Assembly (NCBI RefSeq): GCF_049994355.1
Contig: NZ_CP188257.1
Span: forward strand, 1,240,001 to 1,304,000
DNA: 64,000 bases
DNA from: Angustibacter sp049994355
GTDB lineage: Bacteria; Actinomycetota; Actinomycetes; Actinomycetales; Angustibacteraceae
Reading direction: 5' to 3'
The notes under the pieces are model-generated. The model was not told the origin of the DNA. It saw only the letters and a list, made by a program, of their open reading frames with translations, and ran no database searches. Of this stretch, positions 35,801 through 43,399 are shown piece by piece; position 1 is the first letter of the stretch, and every line of letters starts with the position of its first letter. The position numbers were made by a program, and so were the translations under genes.

Positions 35801-37761
35801 AGCGACACTTCCGCGAGCTCGACGTGGACACCCAGTCCCAGGACTTCACCGTCGTCGGCGTCGGTGACATGAGCGGTGACGTGTTCGGCAACGGGATGCT
35901 GCTGTCCGAGCACATCCGGCTGGTCGCGGCGTTCGACCACCGGCACATCTTCATCGACCCCAGCCCGGACGCGGCGACCTCGTTCGTCGAGCGCCGACGC
36001 CTGTTCGACCTGTCGCGCTCGTCCTGGGACGACTACGACCGCACCCTGGTCAGCGAGGGCGGCGGCATCTGGCCGCGCAGCGCCAAGGCGGTCAAGCTCA
36101 GCGCGCAGGCGGCGGCCGCGATCGGGCTCGGCCGCGAGGCCACCTCGGTGACCCCTGCCGTGCTGATGCACGCCATCCTCGCTGCGCCGGTGGACCTGCT
36201 CTGGAACGGCGGGATCGGCACCTACGTGAAGGCATCCACCGAGTCGAACGGGGACGTCGGCGACCGCGCCAACGACGCGATCCGGGTCAGCGGCAACGAG
36301 CTGCGGGTGCGGGTCGTCGGTGAGGGCGGCAACCTCGGCCTGACCCAGCTCGGCCGGATCGAGGCGGCGCTGCACGGCGTGCGGGTGAACACCGACGCCA
36401 TCGACAACTCGGCCGGAGTGGACACTTCGGACTACGAGGTGAACATCAAGATCCTGCTCAACGCGGTCGTCGCGGACGGCGACCTGACCACCAAGCAGCG
36501 CAACGCGCTGCTCGCCGAGATGACCGACGACGTCGCGCACCTGGTGCTGCGCGACAACTACGAGCAGAACGTGCTGCTGGGCAACGCTCGCGAGCAGGCG
36601 CACCCGATGCTGCCGGTGCACCAGCGGCTCATCCATGCGCTGTCCCAGCAGGGCGAGCTCAACCGTCGCCTGGAGTTCCTGCCGGACGACGCGGCGATCA
36701 ACCGCCGGCACGAGGAGGGGCTCGGCCTGAGCTCGCCGGAGTTCTCGGTGCTGGTCGCCTACGCCAAGATCACGCTGGCCGACGAGCTGCTGGCCAGCTC
36801 GCTGCCGGATGACCCGTGGTTCGCCTCCACACTGACCGCCTACTTCCCGAAGGCGATCGTCGAGCGCTACGGTGACCGACTCGCCCAGCACCCGCTGCGC
36901 CGCGAGATCATCACCACCAAGCTGGTCAACAACCTGGTCAACCGCGGCGGGATCACGTTCGCCTTCCGGGTGCAGGAGGAGACCTCTGCCACCCCGGTGC
37001 AGGTGGCGCTGGCCTACGTGGTCGCCCGCGAGGTGTTCGGGCTGCAGGAGTTCGTGGCTGAGGTCGAGGCGCTGGACAACCAGGTGCCGACCCGTGCGCA
37101 GACCGCGCTTTACCTGGAGTTCCGCCGTCTGATGGACCGCGCGGTGCGGTGGCTGCTCCAGTCCCGCCCGACGATCACCGACCTGGCGGCTGAGATCGAG
37201 CGGTTCGCCAGCGTGGTACGCCCGCTGCGCCCGCAGGTTCCCGAGATGCTCGTCGGCGCCGAGCAGCGTCGCCTGCACCGGCGCACCAAGGAACTGGTCA
37301 AGCTCGGTCTGCCGGAGGAGCTCGCCGGCCGGGCCGCCTCGCTGCTGGACGTCTACTCGCTGCTGGACATCGCCGAGATCAGCCACGACACCGGAACGTC
37401 GCCGGACGTGGTGGCGCCGATGTACTTCCTGATGTCGGAGCGCTTCCAGGTCGACACCATGCTGAGCCTGATCACCCGGCTGCCGCGCGACGACCGTTGG
37501 GACGCGCTGGCCCGCGCCGCCCTCCGCTACGACCTGTACTCCGCGCTGGAGCGGCTGACCGTATCGGTGATCGCCACGACGGACCCCGACCTGCCTGCGT
37601 CCGAGCGGATAGGTGCGTGGGACGCCTCGAACCGGGAGAGCCTGGCGCGGGTGCGGGACATGGTCACGGAGGTCAGCCACCTGGATCGCCCCGGCATCGC
37701 GGCGCTGTCGGTGGCGCTGCGCGGCCTGCGCGCCGTGGTGCGCAGCAACGCGGCTGGCTAG
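32860..37761 (+). CDS. gdh: Large NAD-specific glutamate dehydrogenase (L-GDH)
   Basis: A 1633-residue enzyme of the 180-kDa class that oxidises glutamate to 2-oxoglutarate and ammonia with NAD. N-terminal ACT-like regulatory domains occupy roughly the first 500 residues; the catalytic core holds [23 protein letters not shown]-type substrate residues, [12 protein letters not shown], and the NAD-binding [14 protein letters not shown]; a long helical domain follows. The length fits the class (about 1600). ATG 32860 has GGGAG just upstream. The gene is not in an operon. Its TAG stop is the first three bases of a 19-bp tandem repeat array. Confidence 0.96.
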   Translation: [1633 protein letters not shown]

Positions 37762-37929
37762 TGGCTGCCGCCGGTGCTAGTGGCTGCCGCCGGTGCTAGT
37801 GGCTGCCGCCGGTGCTAGTGGCTGCCGCCGGTGCTAGTGGCTGCCGCCGGTGCTAGTGGCTGCCGCCGGTGCTAGTGGCTGCCGCCGGTGCTAGTGGCTG
37901 CCGCCCGGGCTACTGGCTGCCGCCGGTGC
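37759..37929. repeat. 19-bp tandem repeat holding the stop codons of two convergent genes
   Basis: Nine head-to-tail copies of TAGTGGCTGCCGCCGGTGC, the first seven perfect, the last two with changes. The glutamate dehydrogenase TAG is the start of copy 1. The minus-strand SMR gene ends in copies 8-9, and its STGGSQ tail is repeat-encoded. Confidence 0.97.
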
Positions 37930-38236
37930 TCACCTGGAGGCCGATCACCCCGACGACGATGACGCCGATCCAGAGCGCCTTGGCCAGGCTGGCCGACTCA
38001 TCGAAGAACCAGACCCCCAACACGGCGACCGCTGCTGTACCGACCCCCGACCAGATCGCGTACGCGACACCGACCTCGAGGTCCTTGAGAGCCTTGGCGA
38101 GCAGCCCGAAGCTGGCCAGGTAGCCGGCGACCACGATGACCGATGGCCAGAGCTTGCTCATCCCGTCGCTGGCCTTCAGGAAGACGGTCGCCACGATCTC
38201 GGTGGCGATCGCGGCGAACAGCAGAATCCAGGGCAT
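37910..38236 (-). CDS. Small multidrug resistance (SMR) transporter
   Basis: A 108-residue protein with four membrane helices. The essential membrane Glu is E13 (FAAIATEIVATVFLK), and AYAIWSGVGTA in helix 3 is the SMR signature. SMR proteins work as dual-topology dimers exporting quaternary ammonium compounds or guanidinium; sequence alone does not separate the two. The last residues are encoded by the 19-bp repeat array. The upstream region holds a 12-bp-like repeat shared with the kinase promoter. Confidence 0.9.
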   Translation of the reverse strand: MPWILLFAAIATEIVATVFLKASDGMSKLWPSVIVVAGYLASFGLLAKALKDLEVGVAYAIWSGVGTAAVAVLGVWFFDESASLAKALWIGVIVVGVIGLQVSTGGSQ

Positions 38237-38314
38237 GCAGCCATCCTGTCGCACCGGCTCGAGCGCTCTGGGCGACACAGTGCTGGTCGGCACGGCCGGA
38301 GCGCGACACGGTGC

Positions 38315-38391
38315 TGCGTGCGATCCTGCGTGCGGCCCTGCATCCGATCCTGCGTGCGATCCTGCGTCCGGCCCTGAATTCGATCCTGCGT
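38315..38391. repeat. Degenerate 12-bp repeat in a divergent promoter region
   Basis: About six copies of a GCGATCCTGCGT-like unit with GCGGCCCTGCAT variants. The final copy runs into the TAGGCT -10 of the kinase gene. Confidence 0.75.
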
Positions 38392-38396
38392 AGGCT
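38391..38396 (+). promoter_or_regulatory. Leaderless -10 element of the kinase gene
   Basis: TAGGCT, 6 bases before GTG 38403. It is at the 3' end of a repeat array. Confidence 0.5.
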
Positions 38397-38402
38397 CAAC
38401 CC

Positions 38403-39878
38403 GTGCCGTCGATGACCGACCTCGTGCATGAGCGGACCGACCTCGGCGACGCCGATGTCGAGTGGTTGCGCCTGCTCGTCGGGGACTGGCAGCTGCTGTC
38501 CGACCTGTCCTTCGCTGACCTCGTGCTGTGGGTGGCCGTCCCGCAAGGTTGGCTCGCGGTCGCGCACGCCCGGCCCACCACCGGAGCGACCGCGTTCGTG
38601 GACGACGTGGTCGGTCAGGGCGCGGGGCACGGTCGTCGTCCGCAGCTGGACCGGGCGGCCGCCGAGCAGCGGATCTGCCGCGAGCGCGACCCCGACTGGC
38701 GCGACGACGTCCCGATGCGCGAGGAGACCATCCCGGTCGTGCGGGCCGGGCGCGTCATCGCGGTGATCGCCCGGCACACGAACCTGTCCACGATGCGCAC
38801 CCCCAGCCGGCTGGAGCTCACCTACCTCGCCTGCGCCGACGCGCTCGCCACCATGGTCACCTCGGGGGCGTTCCCGGTGGCCGGCGCCCCGACCGGTATG
38901 CGGCGCGGCGCCCCCCGGGTCGGTGACGGGCTGCTCAGGCTGGACGTCGAGGGGCGCGTCACCTACGCCAGTCCCAACGCCGTGTCCGCCTTCCACCGGC
39001 TCGGCCACGATCGAGAGCTGCTCGGGCAGTCGCTGGCCGAGGTCACCACGTCGCTGCTGCGCGGCCGCACCCAAGTGGATGAGGGACTGTCCTTGGTGGT
39101 CACCGGCAAGGCGCCCTGGCGGGCTGACCTCGAGGCCTCCGGGGCGACGCTCAGCGTGCGAGCGATCCCGCTGCAGGTGGACGGCGAGCGCATCGGAGCG
39201 CTGCTGCTGGCCCGTGACGTGTCTGAGCTGCGCCGTCGCGAGCGCCAGCTGCTGAGCAAGGACGCCACCATCCGCGAGATCCACCACCGGGTGAAGAACA
39301 ACCTGCAGACCGTCGCTGCCCTGCTGCGCCTGCAGTCGCGCCGGGTGGAGGACGCCGCCGCTCGGACGGCGCTGTCCCGGGCCGAGCGGCGGGTGGCCGC
39401 GATCGCCACCGTGCACGAAACGCTGAGCACGGGGTACGACGAGACGGTCGACTTCGACGAGGTGGCGCTGCGCGGACTGTCTGCGCTGGTGGAGGTGGCC
39501 CGCCCGAGCGGGGAAGTGCGCACCACACACGAAGGGGCGTTCGGCCGGTTGCGGGCCGAGGACGCGACGGCGCTCTCGCTGGTGCTCACCGAGCTGGTGG
39601 CCAACGCGGTCGAGCACGGCTTCGCCGGCCGGGACGGTGTGGTGACCGTCCGCGCGGACCGCACCGGGTCCGGTCGGCAGGACCGGCTCGTCGTGCTGGT
39701 CACCGACGACGGCCTGGGGCTGCCGGACGACCGCGAGGGCCTGGCCCAGGACGGGCTCGGCACCCAGATCGTCAAGGCGCTGGTCGCCGAGCTGGGCGGC
39801 ACCATCACCTGGTCGGCGCGTGAGGGAGGCGGAACGCAGGTCCGGCTCGACCTGGCCCCGCGGCCGCTCGACGACTGA
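38403..39878 (+). CDS. pdtaS: PdtaS-like sensor histidine kinase
   Basis: A 491-residue cytosolic kinase. The N-terminal GAF-like domain (about 10-150) begins WLRLLVGDWQLLSDLSFADL as in PdtaS; a PAS domain spans about 170-280; the HisKA_2 box is EIHHRVKNNLQTVAALLRLQSRR with the phospho-His; the ATPase has LVLTELVANAVEHGF (N box) and DDGLGLP (G1). PdtaS phosphorylates the antiterminator PdtaR, not found here. In M. tuberculosis pdtaS also sits beside whiB1, convergent as here, which supports the name. GTG 38403 is chosen from the -10 spacing; ATG 38412 is the alternative. Confidence 0.9.
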   Translation: MPSMTDLVHERTDLGDADVEWLRLLVGDWQLLSDLSFADLVLWVAVPQGWLAVAHARPTTGATAFVDDVVGQGAGHGRRPQLDRAAAEQRICRERDPDWRDDVPMREETIPVVRAGRVIAVIARHTNLSTMRTPSRLELTYLACADALATMVTSGAFPVAGAPTGMRRGAPRVGDGLLRLDVEGRVTYASPNAVSAFHRLGHDRELLGQSLAEVTTSLLRGRTQVDEGLSLVVTGKAPWRADLEASGATLSVRAIPLQVDGERIGALLLARDVSELRRRERQLLSKDATIREIHHRVKNNLQTVAALLRLQSRRVEDAAARTALSRAERRVAAIATVHETLSTGYDETVDFDEVALRGLSALVEVARPSGEVRTTHEGAFGRLRAEDATALSLVLTELVANAVEHGFAGRDGVVTVRADRTGSGRQDRLVVLVTDDGLGLPDDREGLAQDGLGTQIVKALVAELGGTITWSAREGGGTQVRLDLAPRPLDD

Positions 39879-39891
39879 GTCTGGGAGAGGG

Positions 39892-39954
39892 GCTGGACTC
39901 GGGCCTGGACCAGCGAGCTGGACTCGCGGCTGGACCAGCGAGCTGGACTCGGGG
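39892..39954. repeat. 24-bp-like repeat after the kinase stop
   Basis: Two and a half copies of a unit containing CTGGACCAGCGAGCTGGACT, starting about 15 bases after the kinase stop codon. Confidence 0.7.
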
Positions 39955-39962
39955 GCATGACA

Positions 39963-39988
39963 ACGCCCCGGTCGGCTGACCGGGGCGT
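39963..39988. terminator. Bidirectional terminator between pdtaS and whiB1
   Basis: A perfect 11-bp stem (ACGCCCCGGTC, 39963-39973, with 39978-39988) and a GGCT loop between convergent genes. Confidence 0.8.
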
Positions 39989-40018
39989 CGGTGGTTCTCG
40001 GGTTGGTCGTCCTGCGGA

Positions 40019-40267
40019 TCAGACGGCCCGTCGAGCCCGCGCGTTGCGTCGCTTCAGTGCCCGACGCTCGTCTTCGGAAAGGCCGCCCCAGACCCCGGCG
40101 TCCTGCCCGGACTCCAGCGCCCACTGCAGGCAGACGTCCTTGACCGGGCAGCGACGGCAGACGGCCTTCGCTTCCTCGATCTGCAGCAGGGCGGGTCCGG
40201 TGTTTCCGATCGGAAAGAACAGCTCGGGATCCTCGTCCAGGCAGGCAGCGCGGTGGCGCCAGTCCAT
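40019..40267 (-). CDS. whiB1: WhiB-family iron-sulfur regulator, WhiB1 type
   Basis: An 82-residue protein. The [4Fe-4S] ligands are C9, C37, C40 and C46 (C-x27-C-x2-C-x5-C), followed by the GVWGG turn (58-62) and a basic tail RRALKRRNARARR for DNA contact. Length, the opening MDWRHRAACLDEDPELFFP and position next to pdtaS identify WhiB1, an essential nitric-oxide-sensitive regulator that binds the main sigma factor in mycobacteria. An in-frame ATG 14 codons upstream exists but lacks family conservation. A CRP-type box lies 95 bases upstream. Confidence 0.94.
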   Translation of the reverse strand: MDWRHRAACLDEDPELFFPIGNTGPALLQIEEAKAVCRRCPVKDVCLQWALESGQDAGVWGGLSEDERRALKRRNARARRAV

Positions 40268-40361
40268 GGGGATCGTTCTCCTGTCATGTTGCGTCGCTGT
40301 GGGCGCCACGACCGGGGGTGCCCGGGTGGCGCGGGTTTATCTTGGCTGCTCGAGGTCGCCT

Positions 40362-40377
40362 TGTGAAGGACTTCACG
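40362..40377. promoter_or_regulatory. CRP-type binding site upstream of whiB1
   Basis: TGTGAAGGACTTCACG fits TGTGA-N6-TCACA with one mismatch. M. tuberculosis whiB1 is controlled by CRP from sites in its upstream region, so the element has an expected partner. Confidence 0.65.
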
Positions 40378-40551
40378 AGCGCCCGTGTCGCACGAGACTC
40401 ACTTCCCGCCGACCAAGCCTCACATCCCGCTCGCCCGCGCACAAGAGGTATCCGTGATCATCCTGTGATGAGCGGTGAGGGCTTGGTCACACAGCGTTCG
40501 CGTAGGGCGCCGTTCGGAAAGGGACGAAGAGAGCCTGTCCGGTCAGCACGC

Positions 40552-40557
40552 TAGCGT
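40552..40557 (+). promoter_or_regulatory. Leaderless -10 element of the membrane-protein gene at 40564
   Basis: TAGCGT, 6 bases before GTG 40564. Confidence 0.5.
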
Positions 40558-40563
40558 TGCGCC

Positions 40564-40986
40564 GTGTCGAGCGACGAGAACCCCGGCGTGGGCGACGACC
40601 CTGGTGCGCGCGGTGACGCACGCGCCGACGTGCTGTTCTGGCGCCGGCTGGCCAGCCTGCTGATGGGCCTGCAGGCGCTCGCCCTGGGCGCGGTGGCGCT
40701 GTGGGCGCTGGCGCTGCTGGTCATCGGGGGATCCAGCACGGTGCAGAACGATGCTCTGCTGGGCATCCTGCTGGCCGTCGGCGCCCTGGGCGTCGGGTTC
40801 GTGGCGCGCGAGTTGTTGCGCGGGCACTCCCGGGTGCGGACCGCCGCGCTGTTCTGGCAGGTCCTGCTCCTGCTGCTGGTGCCGAGCATCTGGCACGCGG
40901 GCAACCAGGTGCTGGCCGTCGGCGTGCTGGTGCTGGCGGTGGCTACCGGGGTGACCGTCGTGGCCGCCACCAGTAGCAGAGCGTGA
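40564..40986 (+). CDS. Four-helix integral membrane protein, function unknown
   Basis: A 140-residue protein with a polar N-terminus (1-25) and four hydrophobic helices (about 28-53, 64-82, 94-112, 116-136). No catalytic motif is seen. A similar unassigned membrane protein lies near whiB1 in mycobacteria, so this is a conserved neighbourhood gene. The GTG at 40564 is fixed by the -10 element six bases upstream. Confidence 0.72.
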   Translation: MSSDENPGVGDDPGARGDARADVLFWRRLASLLMGLQALALGAVALWALALLVIGGSSTVQNDALLGILLAVGALGVGFVARELLRGHSRVRTAALFWQVLLLLLVPSIWHAGNQVLAVGVLVLAVATGVTVVAATSSRA

Positions 40987-41080
40987 GCGCTCGCTCCCTC
41001 GCAGTAGGTCCCATTTCGGGCTAGGTTCGGAAACACCTGACAAACCACCGCGAACCCCCTTGACGGCTCGCGTTATTTGA

Positions 41081-41095
41081 TTGTAAACCTTACAA
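41081..41095. promoter_or_regulatory. Palindromic operator candidate upstream of the sugar ABC transporter
   Basis: TTGTAAACCTTACAA is a perfect palindrome with a 3-base centre. It lies in an AT-rich patch very unusual for this sequence, 47 bases before the binding-protein ATG, and overlaps the -10 position of a TTGACG -35 at 41060-41065. LacI-, ROK- or GntR-type repressors bind such sites; no regulator gene is adjacent. Confidence 0.6.
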
Positions 41096-41141
41096 ACATA
41101 TTTTCCACGGCCTCGTCCTGACCACGGCAAGGGAGCTGAGA

Positions 41142-42410
41142 ATGGCCCGACTGAAGCGAGTCGTCGTCCTCGTCTGTGCTGGATCCGCAGCGGTGGCACT
41201 GGCCGCCTGCGGCGGCGGTACCGGTGCCTCGAGCAACGACGCAGACAGCAAGGGCGGTGCCGCGAAGTCGATCAAGCTCGTCGCGGCGGAGTACTCCGCG
41301 AGCAACACCAAGGCCTTCTGGGACAAGTTCGCGGCGGACTACAAGAAGAAGACGGGCACGACCCTCGACGTCCAGGTGGTCAGCTGGACGGACATCGACC
41401 AGCAGTCCAGCACGATGATCCAGAACGGCAACCCGCCCGACATCCTCAACCTCAACGTCTACGCCAGCTATGCCAAGGACAGCCTGCTCTACTCAGCCGA
41501 CGACGTGCTGTCCTCCGGGGTCAAGGACGACCTGATCCCGGCCTTCGTGAAGTCCGGGACGTACGACGGCAAGCTCTACGGCATGCCGGACCTCTCCTCG
41601 GCGCGCGCGCTGTTCTACAACAAGGCGCTGTTCAAGCAGGCCGGCATCGCCGAGCCGCCGAAGACCTGGGCCGAGTTCGAGGACGACGCCAAGAAGGTCA
41701 CCGCCCTCGGTGGCGGCAACGTCGGCTACGCGATGCCGCTCGGGCCGGAGGAGTCCCAGGCCGAGTTCTCGATCTGGCTGGTGAACAACGGCGGCGACTG
41801 GAAGACCGACGGCAAGTGGAGCATCAACTCGCCGAAGAACGTCGAGACGCTGAACTTCATGAAGAAGCTCGCCGTCACCGACAAGGTCACCCAGAACAAC
41901 CCCGGCAAGACCAACCGCACGGACGGCGCCTTCGCCCTGTTCGGGTCCGGCAAGGCCGGCATGGTCGTCGGCTTCTCGCCGCTGTCCGCCCAGCTCGACA
42001 AGGAGAAGAAGGTCGACTACGGCATCGCGCCGATGCCGACCAGTGACGGCAGCACGCCGCAGACGTACGGCGTCACCGACTACCTGATGGCCTTCAAGAA
42101 GAAGGGCAACGAGGACGCGGTGAAGGCCTTCTACGACCTCTACTACCAGCCGGACCAGGTGAACGCGTTCATCAAGGCCGAGGGCTTCCTGCCGGTGACC
42201 AAGACGGGCCTGACCCAGTTCGGCGCCGAGAAAGCGCTCGCGGTCTACCTGCAGACGCTGCCGAACGCGCACCTGACGCCGACCGACGACCCGGGCTGGG
42301 ACAAGGTCAAGCTCGCCGTCCAGCAGAACCTCGGCGCCGCGGTGGCGCCGAACGGCAACCCGCAGAAGGTGCTGGACACCTTGCAGCAGCAGGCCGAGTC
42401 CGGAAGCTGA
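41142..42410 (+). CDS. Sugar ABC transporter substrate-binding lipoprotein
   Basis: A 422-residue extracellular solute-binding protein (family 1). The signal peptide ends in the lipobox LAAC (Cys at about residue 23), after which a Gly/Ser/Ala linker leads into a bilobed domain with KAFWDKFAADYKKKTG and GKLYGMPDLSSARALFYNK, typical of oligosaccharide-binding proteins. GGGAG precedes the ATG. Two permease genes follow with 2-base spacing and overlap, forming one operon behind a palindromic operator. Confidence 0.92.
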   Translation: MARLKRVVVLVCAGSAAVALAACGGGTGASSNDADSKGGAAKSIKLVAAEYSASNTKAFWDKFAADYKKKTGTTLDVQVVSWTDIDQQSSTMIQNGNPPDILNLNVYASYAKDSLLYSADDVLSSGVKDDLIPAFVKSGTYDGKLYGMPDLSSARALFYNKALFKQAGIAEPPKTWAEFEDDAKKVTALGGGNVGYAMPLGPEESQAEFSIWLVNNGGDWKTDGKWSINSPKNVETLNFMKKLAVTDKVTQNNPGKTNRTDGAFALFGSGKAGMVVGFSPLSAQLDKEKKVDYGIAPMPTSDGSTPQTYGVTDYLMAFKKKGNEDAVKAFYDLYYQPDQVNAFIKAEGFLPVTKTGLTQFGAEKALAVYLQTLPNAHLTPTDDPGWDKVKLAVQQNLGAAVAPNGNPQKVLDTLQQQAESGS

Positions 42411-42412
42411 GC

Positions 42413-43399
42413 GTGAGCTCGAGCACGCTGGCGGAGGCTGGTTCGTCGGGGTCGGCGGGGTCGGCGGGGTCGGCGGGGTCGGTGGCAGGCCGACCCCGCG
42501 GGCGCCGGCGCCGCGAGCGAGCCTCCGGCTGGGAGGCGCTGGTCTGGCTCGGCCCCGCGCTGCTGCTCATCGCGGGCGTCGTGGTGTTCCCGGCGATCGC
42601 GCTGGCACGAGCGTCGTTCAGCGAGTACTCCATCACCGGTCTGCGCAAGGGACCGGCGGGGCTGGACAACTACCGGCACGTGCTGGAGCACCCCGCGCTG
42701 GGGACGGTGCTGCGCACCACCGCGATCTGGGTGGTGGCGGTCGTCGTCCTGACGATGGTGATCAGCCTCGCGCTGGCGCAGTTCCTGTCCAAGGAGTTCG
42801 TCGGACGGCGCTACGTGCGTTGCGCGCTGATCGTGCCCTGGGCGGCCTCGCTGATCATCACGGCCCGGCTGTTCACCCTGCTGCTGGACTACTACCACGG
42901 CATCGTCAACACGGTCCTGGTCGCGCTGCCCTTCGTCGACCACCCGGTGGACTTCCTCGGTGACGACCGGTTCACCCTGGCGTCCATCGTGGCAGTTGGT
43001 GTCTTCGTGTCGGTGCCGTTCGTGACGTACGTGCTGCTGGCCGGCCTGAACGGCATCCCGAACGAGGTCTACGAGGCCGCGCGGATCGACGGCGCCGGCC
43101 CGTGGCAGGTCTACCGGCGGATCACCCTGCCGCTGCTCGCTCCAGCGCTGTCGGTCTCGACGGTGCTGAGCATCATCTACGTCTTCAACTCGTTCCCGGT
43201 CGTGTACACCTTGAACGACCGCAACCCCGGCTTCGCGCACGACACGTCGATCACGTTCATGTACAAGCTCGCCTTCAAGAGCGCGGACAAGGACGTCGGG
43301 ATGTCGGCCGCCGCCGGGGTGTTCAACGTGCTGCTCATCCTGGGCGCGGTGGCCGTGTACCTGCGGGTGACCCGCACGAGCGAGGGGGAGCGGGCGTGA
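42413..43399 (+). CDS. Sugar ABC transporter permease (MalF-like)
   Basis: A 328-residue inner-membrane permease with six helices. The EAA loop reads YEAARIDGAGPWQVYRRITL, the contact site for the ATPase. A short Gly/Ser-Ala repeat (GSAGSAGSAGS) near residues 10-20 comes from a 9-bp tandem repeat (42439-42483). The GTG follows the upstream stop by two bases, and its own stop overlaps the next GTG. Confidence 0.92.
   Translation: MSSSTLAEAGSSGSAGSAGSAGSVAGRPRGRRRRERASGWEALVWLGPALLLIAGVVVFPAIALARASFSEYSITGLRKGPAGLDNYRHVLEHPALGTVLRTTAIWVVAVVVLTMVISLALAQFLSKEFVGRRYVRCALIVPWAASLIITARLFTLLLDYYHGIVNTVLVALPFVDHPVDFLGDDRFTLASIVAVGVFVSVPFVTYVLLAGLNGIPNEVYEAARIDGAGPWQVYRRITLPLLAPALSVSTVLSIIYVFNSFPVVYTLNDRNPGFAHDTSITFMYKLAFKSADKDVGMSAAAGVFNVLLILGAVAVYLRVTRTSEGERA

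Noticed and set aside
33640..37680. A very long minus-strand open frame opposite glutamate dehydrogenase
   Set aside because: It is a GC-content artefact antisense to a gene with complete family motifs; its translation has no recognisable domain.
38237..38330. Guanidine riboswitch upstream of the SMR gene
   Set aside because: I searched by eye for the conserved ykkC-type core and saw only GC-rich sequence and a 12-bp-like repeat.
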